Below, one piece after another: positions 1-6,756 of a stretch of 16,810 bases of DNA (the first letter of the stretch is position 1; each line of letters opens with the position of its first letter). The position numbers were made by a program, and so were the translations under genes. The notes under the pieces are model-generated. The model saw only the letters and a list, made by a program, of their open reading frames with translations. It was not told the DNA's origin and ran no database searches. The DNA comes from Rifleibacterium sp035352635 (GTDB taxonomy: Bacteria; Muiribacteriota; Ozemobacteria; Ozemobacterales; Ozemobacteraceae), in NCBI GenBank assembly GCA_035352635.1, contig DAOPYA010000094.1:1-16810 (forward strand). Reading direction: 5' to 3'.

Positions 1-146
1 GTGTTGATGACGATTAAGTAAGAAGAACGGCGGTTTTATGAAATAGAAGCCCGTGAAAACCCATGGGGTGTGCTATCATCATGGGTGGCGTCATGTTTGT
101 TATGGGTGATGGCTCTGCGGGCAGGTTTAATGTTTGAGGAATTACC

Positions 147-1175
147 ATGAAATCGAGTCGAACTCGGCAGGTGTGGATCTTTGTGGTTTTAGCTGTTATA
201 GGGGCGCTCGTTGGTGGGCCAGTTTCGGCGCAACGGTTGCGCGGGGCAATCAGGGGTTTCATTCATGACCGCGCTGACAAGAGGGCTTTGCAGCAAAAGG
301 TTTCTTCGACTTTTCATGAGCTGGAGCATGATGGTTACCAGCGCTCGTATTATCTGTATCTGCCCTCAACCTGGGATAAGAAAACCTCTCTGCCGGTAGT
401 ATTTCTCTTTCATGGGGGCGGCGGTGGCGCTCGTGGCGCACTTTACTACTATGAACTTGAAAAGAAAGCTGAAGAAGCGGGCTTTATGCTGGTAACTCCA
501 AATGGCACCGGCGAAGCAAAGCATGTGCTGCTGACCTGGAACGTATCTTTCGGCTTTGGTTACGCGCAAAAAAACAAAATTGATGATATCGGCTTTGTTA
601 ATACTTTGCTGCAGAAGCTTGCGGCCGAATACCCGATCGACTCAAAACGAATCTTTGCAACCGGGCTGTCTAACGGCGCTATTTTCTGCCATTTTCTGGC
701 AGCGGCGCCTGGTAGCAGATTCGCTGCTATCGCACCGGTTGTCGGCACTGCCGGGGGCAAAGACCCGGGCGAAAAAGACTGGCATCAGCCACCGGTGCCT
801 CAGACGCCGGTTTCTGTATGTATAATTCAAGGGCTTGTCGATGAACATATCCCGATTGAGGGCGGCTTGCAGAAACAGTCAGTGGGAGAGCCAAAATGTG
901 TGTTCTCGGCTTCACAAACCATCAATTTGTGGGTAACGGCTGATGGCTGCGACCCGACACCTGAAACCACTTACAACGCCAGCATGAACACTACCACTCA
1001 CTATTACAAAAATGGCCGCGCTAACAGCGAAGTGGTAGCGCACGTAATTCACGACATGGGTCACGCCTGGCCGGGTTCGACCCGGGTGCCCCGCGCCGGC
1101 TCTGACAAACCCGCAGCGAATTTTCCTGGCAACGATATCATCTGGAAATTCTTTCAGAACCACCCGCGACCCTGA
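147..1175 (+). CDS. Secreted PHB depolymerase / LpqC-type alpha/beta-hydrolase esterase
   Basis: Predicted exported esterase of 342 aa. Residues 1-28 form a signal peptide (basic start, hydrophobic core, cleavage near VSA-Q). The mature part has the features of the PHB depolymerase/feruloyl esterase (LpqC) family: a YLYLP strand, the oxyanion-region HGGGGG at 89-94, a conserved WN at 131-132 and DDIGF at 146-150. The nucleophile elbow GLSNG places Ser175, a GLVDEHIPI segment gives the likely acid Asp232, and HDMGHAWPG gives the catalytic His306. All triad positions are present, so the enzyme should be active on an ester substrate outside the cytoplasm. The substrate (polyhydroxyalkanoate, feruloylated polysaccharide or another acyl ester) cannot be told from sequence. 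The start is set by GAGGA at 136-140, six bases before ATG. About 260 bases without a recognisable gene or terminator follow it. Confidence 0.88.
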   Translation: MKSSRTRQVWIFVVLAVIGALVGGPVSAQRLRGAIRGFIHDRADKRALQQKVSSTFHELEHDGYQRSYYLYLPSTWDKKTSLPVVFLFHGGGGGARGALYYYELEKKAEEAGFMLVTPNGTGEAKHVLLTWNVSFGFGYAQKNKIDDIGFVNTLLQKLAAEYPIDSKRIFATGLSNGAIFCHFLAAAPGSRFAAIAPVVGTAGGKDPGEKDWHQPPVPQTPVSVCIIQGLVDEHIPIEGGLQKQSVGEPKCVFSASQTINLWVTADGCDPTPETTYNASMNTTTHYYKNGRANSEVVAHVIHDMGHAWPGSTRVPRAGSDKPAANFPGNDIIWKFFQNHPRP

Positions 1176-1437
1176 TAGCAGCTTGACCACAACGCTTTTG
1201 CTGCAAAAGGTATGCTGATAACGCCATATGGAGAACGTTTGCCCTGTGAACTGAAAAAGACTCTTTAACCTCGGCGTGGTTTGTAATATGCTGGTACGAT
1301 TAAACCTTGAGGTGCGAATTTGAGCCAGTCATTCGTTAATACCATCAAGAGAGGTTCAGTTAGTGATTTTGCCGGCAAAGACACGATTATTCATGATTCT
1401 GCCGGGTTTTTCGAAAAAGCTTTTTAAGGAGTTCAAG

Positions 1438-2127
1438 ATGCCGAAAAAAATACTGCTGACAGCACTGCTGTTCGCCATTTTTGCCAGCCCCAACCTGCTG
1501 AGAGCCCAGGCCAGCACCAGTGAAAACCTTGTCGCGAGTGCAAGTGCGGCCACTGCAATCGATGAAAGCCGTGAACCGGCCGATACCTTTAAGCTCAGTA
1601 TCGACGGCAATGAATATCAGATTGTGCCTGAAAAATCACTTGAGGTGACCTGCAAAGGTGAAAAACTGCCGGTGCTTCTGACTGTTGAACCGCTGAAGAA
1701 CTTCAACTACGGCGGTATTGAGTTAAAATACCCGCGAAATTATACTTTTGAAGCCGATCTTTCTGAAAAGGAAGTCAGCCTCTGGAGCCTCTCGGGCAAC
1801 CAGTTCGTGCTGATGATTCAAAAATACCCGGCCGAAATGAATCATCAGATCATGGCGAGCATGTTGCTACCGCGCTTTGGCGAAAAAAATTCAAGTCTTG
1901 AGCCTTGTCGGGCCGAGCTGAACGGTTCTGAAACCGCAGGCACCCGCCTGATTACAACCATTGGCGACAGCACCATCACCCAGGAAATTTATTCGTTCAA
2001 GGTTGAAGGTGGTTCGCTGCTGCTCATTCTTCAAGACACCATCGGTAGCAAAGGTGAAAAATCAGAAGAGGGCGCAAAATTCAGGGAATTGCTGAAAACT
2101 ACCCTGAAATTCGCTGCCGCCGGCTGA
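1438..2127 (+). CDS. Secreted protein of unknown function
   Basis: Not recognised. The chosen start is ATG 1438, preceded by AAGGAG at 1426-1431; an in-frame GTG at 1363 would only add residues ahead of a signal peptide and has no good ribosome site. The 229-aa product begins with a clear signal peptide (MPKKILLTALLFAIFASPN) with likely cleavage after residue 24 or so. A short Ser/Ala-rich linker follows, then a mixed-polarity domain rich in predicted strands. It contains segments such as LKYPRNYTFEADLSEKEVSLW, read here as a compact periplasmic or lipid-facing fold; that reading is inference. Two Cys (in VTCKG and EPCRAE) could form a disulfide. The next gene starts 73 bases later on the same strand and is also secreted, so they may be co-transcribed. 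A T-rich stretch after the stop (2129-2150) has no convincing stem. Confidence 0.75.
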   Translation: MPKKILLTALLFAIFASPNLLRAQASTSENLVASASAATAIDESREPADTFKLSIDGNEYQIVPEKSLEVTCKGEKLPVLLTVEPLKNFNYGGIELKYPRNYTFEADLSEKEVSLWSLSGNQFVLMIQKYPAEMNHQIMASMLLPRFGEKNSSLEPCRAELNGSETAGTRLITTIGDSTITQEIYSFKVEGGSLLLILQDTIGSKGEKSEEGAKFRELLKTTLKFAAAG

Positions 2128-2200
2128 AATTTTTTTCTGCTTTTTCCCGTTTTAAAAAAAGTCTGGTTGTTTTTAAGTCTATAGCTTACAGGAGTCTGTG

Positions 2201-2566
2201 ATGCGAAAATCATATCTGGTTCTGGGTCTGGCTTCTTTGCTGATGGTTCCGGTTTTGTCGCCGCTCTCGGCCGCAGGCAAAATGGCGAAAGGGCAGGGTG
2301 GTGGGAAGGCCGGCAACTCTGAAGGCATGCGGGCACGCATGCAGGAACGCATGCAGCAACGCAGACAGCAGCAGCCTGGAACTTCTGAAAAGGGTGGAAT
2401 GCTCAGAGAAAAGATGCAGCAACGCCAGAAACAGCGCAACAACGACCCGGAAGCCGCCAAAGCGAAGCGCCAGGCCCTCAGGGAAAAGTGGGAAGCATTG
2501 CGTCAGCAGGGCGGCAGCGGTAAAGCTTTTGGGGTGCTTCATGAACGCATAAAAGCTTTTCAGTAA
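2201..2566 (+). CDS. Secreted Gln/Arg-rich protein, N-terminal part before an in-frame TAA
   Basis: The reading frame opens at ATG 2201 with AGGAG at 2190-2194 (spacing six); the adjacent GTG 2198 is a poorer choice. It encodes 121 aa: a signal peptide (MRKSYLVLGLASLLMVPVLS, cleavage near SAAG), then a very polar segment of short Met/Gln/Arg repeats (RARMQERMQQRRQQQ, REKMQQRQKQR). A predicted charged helix (AKAKRQALREKWEALRQQ) follows. The frame ends at TAA 2564-2566, but the same frame continues open past this codon to 3055 with similar Gln/Lys/Glu-rich helical sequence (AKKSGDPSLYKEKKLALQQQ). I therefore regard this as the front part of a longer gene cut by a single stop, unless the stop is real and the short protein is functional. 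No known family is recognised. The helical, Gln/Arg-rich character recalls small periplasmic helical proteins, but that is only a resemblance. Confidence 0.7.
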   Translation: MRKSYLVLGLASLLMVPVLSPLSAAGKMAKGQGGGKAGNSEGMRARMQERMQQRRQQQPGTSEKGGMLREKMQQRQKQRNNDPEAAKAKRQALREKWEALRQQGGSGKAFGVLHERIKAFQ

Positions 2567-3055
2567 GCCAAAAAATCTGGTGATCCCAGCCTCTATAAAG
2601 AAAAGAAACTGGCATTGCAGCAACAATGGCAGGCAATGACTCCCGAAGAACGCCAGCAAATCGGCCAGCAGATTCCACAATTAAATGAACGCATGCATCG
2701 TTTTGCCGAAGAAGGCGCGGCCGGGCAGGAATCAGGCACCATAACCGGAACTCAGGGTCGCACCCATGAATTTAAGGGCAAGGGCAAGCGTGACGGGAAC
2801 CTGGTCACCACCGAAAAAACCATCACTGGTGCAAATGGCCAGAGTGCTCACCTGACATCTGCCACTTCAGTTGCTGACAACAAGGTTACGACGGTGACGA
2901 CCACTGAAAGCGGCAAGACCTTTACCAGCGAAGTCACTGGTTCACCTGCTGCCGGTGGCCTGCATACCTCGACAACTGTTACCGGCCCACAGGGCGAAGT
3001 TGCGGTGGCCTCGGGCGACTGGATGTTCGATTTTCTTGAAGAATCTGACTATTGA
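2567..3055 (+). pseudogene. C-terminal part of the stop-interrupted secreted protein
   Basis: This part lies in exactly the same frame as the gene starting at 2201 and directly follows its TAA. The first initiation codons here are TTG 2615 and ATG 2636, and neither has a Shine-Dalgarno sequence or a signal peptide, so independent translation is unlikely. The segment first continues the helical Gln-rich pattern (ALQQQWQAMTPEERQQIGQQ). It then changes to a low-complexity Thr/Gly/Ser-rich region with repeated TTT/TVT and TG motifs (TITGTQGRTHEFKGKGK, TSEVTGSPAAGG, TTVTGPQGEVAVAS), typical of extended beta-rich surface or secreted sequence. It ends with an acidic aromatic tail (DWMFDFLEESDY). Counted through the stop, the full product would have about 284 codons. 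It could be a nonsense mutation, an assembly or sequencing error, or (less likely for TAA) readthrough. The lack of other stops over 160 codons argues that decay is recent or absent. Confidence 0.6.
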
Positions 3056-3092
3056 GTTTTTTGTTTCGGTGCATACCTGAAATGCACGGCAG

Positions 3093-3119
3093 CAATGCCT
3101 TCATTGCCTTCATTGCCTT
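3093..3119. repeat. Three 9-bp tandem units (CAATGCCTT, then CATTGCCTT twice)
   Basis: Three adjacent 9-bp units, the first differing by one base, lie between the stop at 3055 and the nucleotidase promoter region. The array is too short to assign a function and could be simple slippage. Confidence 0.7.
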
Positions 3120-3176
3120 TCTATAAAGAGCCGCCGGCTGGCCCGGGCATCATATCATGGTGGGGCCGGTGTAAAA

Positions 3177-3188
3177 TTTGTGCACAAA
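3177..3188. promoter_or_regulatory. 12-bp perfect palindrome TTTGTGCACAAA (possible operator)
   Basis: A perfect inverted repeat lies about 30 bases upstream of the candidate promoter of the 5'-nucleotidase gene. Its core TTGTGC/GCACAA half-sites recur in a second intergenic palindrome at 6497-6512. A dimeric regulator binding site is plausible, but nothing in the sequence identifies the regulator. Confidence 0.35.
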
Positions 3189-3215
3189 ATAGCACGAAAA
3201 AGTTTGCTTCTGCTC

Positions 3216-3244
3216 TTGCGGGTTGCGGGTTTTCTGAGTAAAAT
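3216..3244 (+). promoter_or_regulatory. Candidate sigma-70-type promoter of the 5'-nucleotidase gene
   Basis: TTGCGG at 3216-3221 and TAAAAT at 3239-3244 are separated by 17 bases, and the start codon follows about 35 bases after the -10 element. An overlapping TTGCGG copy at 3224-3229 is too close to serve as the -35. Confidence 0.45.
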
Positions 3245-3279
3245 TCTTAAAAACCTTCTTAAGGAAAGCATACGCATTG

Positions 3280-4887
3280 ATGATTAAACATTTCTTCAGA
3301 TCATTGCTGTTAACGGTTCTGCTTCCGGTTTGTCTCATGGCCTTTTCTGAAGCACCATTTGAGGCGGTTAGCTTTTCTATTCTGCACACATCTGATGTGC
3401 ACGCACATCTAATGCAGTTTGATAATGCTGCCGGTCAGTTGACTGGTGGCTATGCCCGCATCAAGAGCTATAGAGATTCGCTTAAAAAGGCCGGCAAAGA
3501 TGTTCTCATGGTTTCGTCAGGCGACATCTTTCAGGGTACTTTTTTCTATCGTTTCTTTCAGGGTATTCCTGATATCGAAATCATGAACGAGACTGGTTAT
3601 GCTGCGATGACCCTGGGTAACCACGAATTCGATAACGGTCAGCCGGCCCTGGCAGAGGCGCTCAGCTACTCGAATTTTCCCGTTCTGGCTGCTAATATCC
3701 AGTTTCGCAAGATTCCGGCGCTGCAGGTTCGGGTCAAGCCCTACATTATCACCGAAGTAGGCCCCGCCGGCAAAAAAATCCGGGTAGCAATCATCGGCAT
3801 GGTGCCCGAAGAGCTCAAAACTATCGTGCAGCCGGTTTTTGTTAATGATTTTAATGTGTGCAATGCGGCCGCAGCGCTGCGCCAGTATCTGCCCGAAATT
3901 AAACAGGCAAAGCCTGACATGATTCTGCTGCTCTCCCACCTCGGCTGGGACAGAGAACTCCAGCTGTTCGAAGAATTTCCCGAACTTGATGGCATTCTCG
4001 GCGGTCATACCCACATGCTCATCGATCCGCCGGCGGTAGTCAGCGGCCAGCGTGGCCACCGCTTCATGTCGCAGGCCGGTGAGTGGGGCCAGAACATCAC
4101 CCGTTACGACATCACTTTTTATCGCAATTCACCCAGACCGGTCGAGATTACCGCCGCTGGCCAGGTGCCCATGCAGGCTAAACTTGCCGAAGATATCAAG
4201 GTCGCGAACCGGGTCAACCTCCTCTGGAACCAGATCCAGGAAAAGGTGACTGTTCCGGTGGCCGAAACCAAGGTTTATCTGAACGGTGATCGCGGCGAGG
4301 TGCGCAACCGTGAAACCAACCTCGGGAATCTGCTCGCCGACTGTTTCAAAGATACGGTTCCTTCTGATATGGCCCTCGTGAATGGCGGCGGCATCAGAAG
4401 TTCGATTGCCACCGGCGCCGTTACTGTTGGTGACGTTCTCAACGTTCTGCCATTTGATAATTACCTGATGCGGCTCACCATGAACGGTGCAAGCCTGCGC
4501 AAGGTTTTCAGCGAAGTTGCCAGTTATTCTGCTACTTCTGGCGGTTTTGGCGGCTTTTTGCAGGTCTCTGAAGGTCTGCGTGTCGATTATACCGGCAGCC
4601 TCCCAAAAATTACTTTCAGGGGCGCCCCGCTGAAAGATGACGAACTTTATACCGTTACCACCATCGACTTTCTTGCAGCTGGCGGCAACGGCCTGAGCGG
4701 CTTCACTGAAGCAGTCAAAACCGAATCGACCGGCCACATGACCGCTGACATGTTCATGAAGTTTCTGCATGAAGCGCAGACCGTTTGCCCTGGTGTCGAA
4801 GGCCGTATCAAGATTGTGCCTTCAACCAGCAAATACAAACTGCCCAAAGGCGTGGTCAAGAGTATTCCGAGGCCTCGTATCGACTGA
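3280..4887 (+). CDS. Secreted 5'-nucleotidase / 2',3'-cyclic phosphodiesterase (UshA/NadN type)
   Basis: Exported bimetal phosphoesterase of 535 aa that should dephosphorylate nucleotides, or related sugar or cyclic phosphates, outside the cytoplasm. Residues 1-22 form a signal peptide. The N-terminal calcineurin-like domain (about 32-285) shows all metal-ligand blocks: TSDVHAH (Asp39, His41), SGDIFQG (Asp82), GNHEFDNG (Asn114, His115), LSHLGWD (His220) and GGHTH (His243, His245). The C-terminal 5'-nucleotidase domain (about 325-515) has NLGNLLAD, VNGGGIRSS, VGDVLNVLPFDN and DFLAAGGNG, which form the substrate pocket. Length and domain order match the UshA family; exact substrate is not decidable, so no symbol is given. 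Translation probably starts at ATG 3280, although TTG 3277 directly before it sits nearer to the AAGGA at 3261-3265. The gene stands alone, with its own promoter candidate and a strong terminator just downstream. Confidence 0.93.
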   Translation: MIKHFFRSLLLTVLLPVCLMAFSEAPFEAVSFSILHTSDVHAHLMQFDNAAGQLTGGYARIKSYRDSLKKAGKDVLMVSSGDIFQGTFFYRFFQGIPDIEIMNETGYAAMTLGNHEFDNGQPALAEALSYSNFPVLAANIQFRKIPALQVRVKPYIITEVGPAGKKIRVAIIGMVPEELKTIVQPVFVNDFNVCNAAAALRQYLPEIKQAKPDMILLLSHLGWDRELQLFEEFPELDGILGGHTHMLIDPPAVVSGQRGHRFMSQAGEWGQNITRYDITFYRNSPRPVEITAAGQVPMQAKLAEDIKVANRVNLLWNQIQEKVTVPVAETKVYLNGDRGEVRNRETNLGNLLADCFKDTVPSDMALVNGGGIRSSIATGAVTVGDVLNVLPFDNYLMRLTMNGASLRKVFSEVASYSATSGGFGGFLQVSEGLRVDYTGSLPKITFRGAPLKDDELYTVTTIDFLAAGGNGLSGFTEAVKTESTGHMTADMFMKFLHEAQTVCPGVEGRIKIVPSTSKYKLPKGVVKSIPRPRID

Positions 4888-4900
4888 CCTGACCGCTTGT

Positions 4901-6415
4901 TTATTTATGTTGCTCTGAACTCCCGGTGCCACTTCTGGTGCCGGGAGTTGCTTTTTCGAGAAAATCTGACCAGCAGCCAAACCAGAACCGGGTGACCGAC
5001 AATGGCATATCAGCAAACAGCGAATTCAGATCAACGTTCGACACATGCGTGCCCCATTGACGGGTGAACGCGTTTGCAAATGCCCTTGACGGCCATTCAC
5101 TCGCCAGGCGCGTCAGACCGGCACCAACTACCACCGCATCAGAACTTGCCTGCGGGGCAATATCTTCAACAAGAGCCAGAAGAGCAAACAGAGCTTTTCT
5201 GAACAGTGCCAGTTCAGCCCGCAACCGTAGACCCCCAAACTCAACAGCGTGGTCGAGTACCGCCAGGCACCAGTCAAACCCCGGAAAATTACCGTTACGG
5301 ATGTGACCAATAGCCCATGAAGCAGTTTGCCGAAGTTTCTGGTCGTCAGAAGAAAGACCCAGTTGTTTCAGCGATTGCAGAATCGCCTGTTCATCGAGGC
5401 GCAAGCCGCCCATCAGGAGTTGCAGAACCGCAACCCGGTCGTTTTTAGGCAGCTCAACCGCCAGGCTCCAGTCGAGGGGTACGATACGGCCCTGGTTATC
5501 AAGAAAAATGTTGCCGCCGTGGGGGTCACCATGAAAGATTGCCCAGGTTTCCGACATCCAGAAAGGGCGGGCGATCAGACCATCGACGAGTTTCTCAACG
5601 ATGCGGCGTCGTTCACTCTTGCTGACCGTCGGGTCATTGAGCGCTTCAGCAAGGGGTTTGCCCTTGATGTGCGTCATGGCAGTGACCCGTGATGTGCACC
5701 ACGGAAGCAGCTCAGGCAGTGCGATCTCAGGGAAATCGCGGTATAGTTCAACCGCTCGTCTGATGTGAGTCTGCTCGCGGTCAAGTCTTACCTCGTCTGC
5801 AACCAGAAGTGCCGCCTCTGCTAATGGCCCGGCAAATTCGAGAACCGGCAGATTCATATTGTGACAAATTTCTTCGAGGGCTTTGCCAAGTTCAGGCCAG
5901 AGTTCGAGTTCTTTTTCAAGTGCTTTTTCGGCTTCGGGCCTGACAATTTTAAAAACCCCATCAATTTGCCGCTTTGCAGCATCCGTGAACGTAAAAGGCA
6001 TCACCACCGCGACACTGGCCTCTGCCAGAGGTTTTTCTCCAAGGGTAATGCCGTCGAGTCTGATGTTTTCGCGTTGCAGTATTGCTCTGATCTGATCGAC
6101 AGTCATGCGCGGTGGCAAAGATTCTAGTCGTTGCAGACTGGTGCGTAATTCTGGTGACAGGCGCTTGTCGCGTGCCAGAATCTGGCCGAGCTTGTGCAGG
6201 GTGGGGCAGCGGCGCAACACGGCTTCAAGTCGATCAGAGGCACTGACAAAAGGCCCGAGTTCAAGCTGGTCAGCGAGGATTTCCTTCTGGCGGTCTTCAC
6301 TGAGGCGACCGAGAAACCAGGCCAGGCCGCCTTTTACAAAAGGTTTCCACTTTTCATAACAATCCGGAATTAGATTATTCAGATCAAGACTCTCGAACAA
6401 TGACGTCCAATCCAT
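4901..6415 (-). CDS. ABC1/UbiB/AarF-like atypical kinase
   Basis: A 504-aa member of the ABC1/UbiB (ADCK) atypical kinase family. Visible hallmarks: the family-specific KxGQ motif as KLGQ at 75-78 followed by a DKRLSPELRTSLQRLESLPP helix; a remnant of the Ala-rich nucleotide loop (PLAEASVAVV, about 129-138); the beta-3 lysine in VFKIVRP (Lys156); and the catalytic loop HGDPHGGN at 295-302. The metal-binding motif is LDWS (Asp315), where UbiB proteins usually have DFG. The Ala-rich loop is also divergent, with AVV in place of the usual GQV. No C-terminal transmembrane pair like that of E. coli UbiB is apparent. UbiB relatives support ubiquinone or isoprenoid-lipid metabolism; whether this divergent member does so is unknown. 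The start is ATG 6415 with GAGGAG about 12 bases upstream. The gene converges on the nucleotidase gene and its stop is 14 bases from that gene's stop. Confidence 0.85.
   Translation of the reverse strand: MDWTSLFESLDLNNLIPDCYEKWKPFVKGGLAWFLGRLSEDRQKEILADQLELGPFVSASDRLEAVLRRCPTLHKLGQILARDKRLSPELRTSLQRLESLPPRMTVDQIRAILQRENIRLDGITLGEKPLAEASVAVVMPFTFTDAAKRQIDGVFKIVRPEAEKALEKELELWPELGKALEEICHNMNLPVLEFAGPLAEAALLVADEVRLDREQTHIRRAVELYRDFPEIALPELLPWCTSRVTAMTHIKGKPLAEALNDPTVSKSERRRIVEKLVDGLIARPFWMSETWAIFHGDPHGGNIFLDNQGRIVPLDWSLAVELPKNDRVAVLQLLMGGLRLDEQAILQSLKQLGLSSDDQKLRQTASWAIGHIRNGNFPGFDWCLAVLDHAVEFGGLRLRAELALFRKALFALLALVEDIAPQASSDAVVVGAGLTRLASEWPSRAFANAFTRQWGTHVSNVDLNSLFADMPLSVTRFWFGCWSDFLEKATPGTRSGTGSSEQHK
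4918..4956 (+). terminator. Rho-independent terminator of the 5'-nucleotidase gene
   Basis: A 13-bp stem (4918-4930 with 4937-4949, two G-T wobbles) closes a 6-base loop and is followed by GCTTTTT. The U-tract exists only for + strand transcription. The hairpin lies within the last codons of the converging minus-strand kinase gene, which explains the Gly/Ser/Thr-rich tail of that protein. Confidence 0.85.
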
Positions 6416-6496
6416 ATAAAGGTACTGCTCCTCAATAATTCTTTAAATTTATCTTGCTGCAACGCGACATAAAAGTCAAGGGTTTTCGGAAAATAA

Positions 6497-6512
6497 TTGT
6501 GCAATTGCACAA
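6497..6512. promoter_or_regulatory. 16-bp perfect palindrome TTGTGCAATTGCACAA (possible operator)
   Basis: A perfect 16-bp inverted repeat lies between the divergent kinase (start 6415) and acetyltransferase (start 6757) genes. Half-sites TTGTGC and GCACAA are separated by AATT. Its position suits a shared operator. It is unlikely to be a terminator because both neighbouring genes point away from it. Confidence 0.4.
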
Positions 6513-6525
6513 AAAAAACATCCAT

Positions 6526-6580
6526 CTCAAGAAAATTGCTGCTCAGGCTACCAAAAAATTGTAGTAAAATAAGTGCAAAT
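6526..6580 (+). repeat. 55-bp exact direct repeat, left copy, abutting the gap
   Basis: This 55-bp segment is identical to 6681-6735. It ends exactly where the N run begins. It most likely represents the end of one assembled contig rather than a biological repeat. Confidence 0.9.
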
Positions 6581-6680
6581 NNNNNNNNNNNNNNNNNNNN
6601 NNNNNNNNNNNNNNNNNNNNNNNNNNNNNNNNNNNNNNNNNNNNNNNNNNNNNNNNNNNNNNNNNNNNNNNNNNNNNNNN
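6581..6680. other. 100-N scaffold gap
   Basis: Exactly 100 unknown bases lie inside the divergent intergenic region 6416-6756. Because the flanks are the same 55 bp, the true gap length is probably negative: joining the flanks would give an intergenic region of about 186 bases. Apart from the palindrome at 6497-6512 and the repeat copies, I see no gene in this region. Confidence 0.95.
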
Positions 6681-6735
6681 CTCAAGAAAATTGCTGCTCA
6701 GGCTACCAAAAAATTGTAGTAAAATAAGTGCAAAT
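6681..6735 (+). repeat. 55-bp exact direct repeat, right copy, abutting the gap
   Basis: Identical to 6526-6580 and starting immediately after the N run. It carries the AT-rich region (GTAGTAAAATAAG) just upstream of the acetyltransferase gene, which may include its -10 element. Confidence 0.9.
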
Positions 6736-6756
6736 TTCGAATTAAGGGAGTGTGCC

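Noticed and set aside
1176..1437. Promoter or small gene between the esterase and the secreted protein
   Set aside because: No -35/-10 pair with acceptable spacing and no small ORF with a ribosome site could be supported.
2210..2680. 156-aa open frame on the minus strand opposite the Gln/Arg-rich gene
   Set aside because: The + strand has a good ribosome site and signal peptide; the minus frame is a by-product of repeated Gln/Arg/Met codons.
3069..3087. GTGCAT/ATGCAC hairpin after the stop at 3055 as a terminator
   Set aside because: The stem is only six base pairs and no T-run follows.
4129..4770. 213-aa open frame on the minus strand inside the nucleotidase gene
   Set aside because: It is fully covered by a gene with intact catalytic motifs; no ribosome site, family motif or promoter supports it.
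6526..6735. 55-bp direct repeats as a target-site duplication of a mobile element hidden in the gap
   Set aside because: Target-site duplications are usually far shorter (2-14 bp), and both copies abut the N run exactly, which fits an assembly overlap much better.
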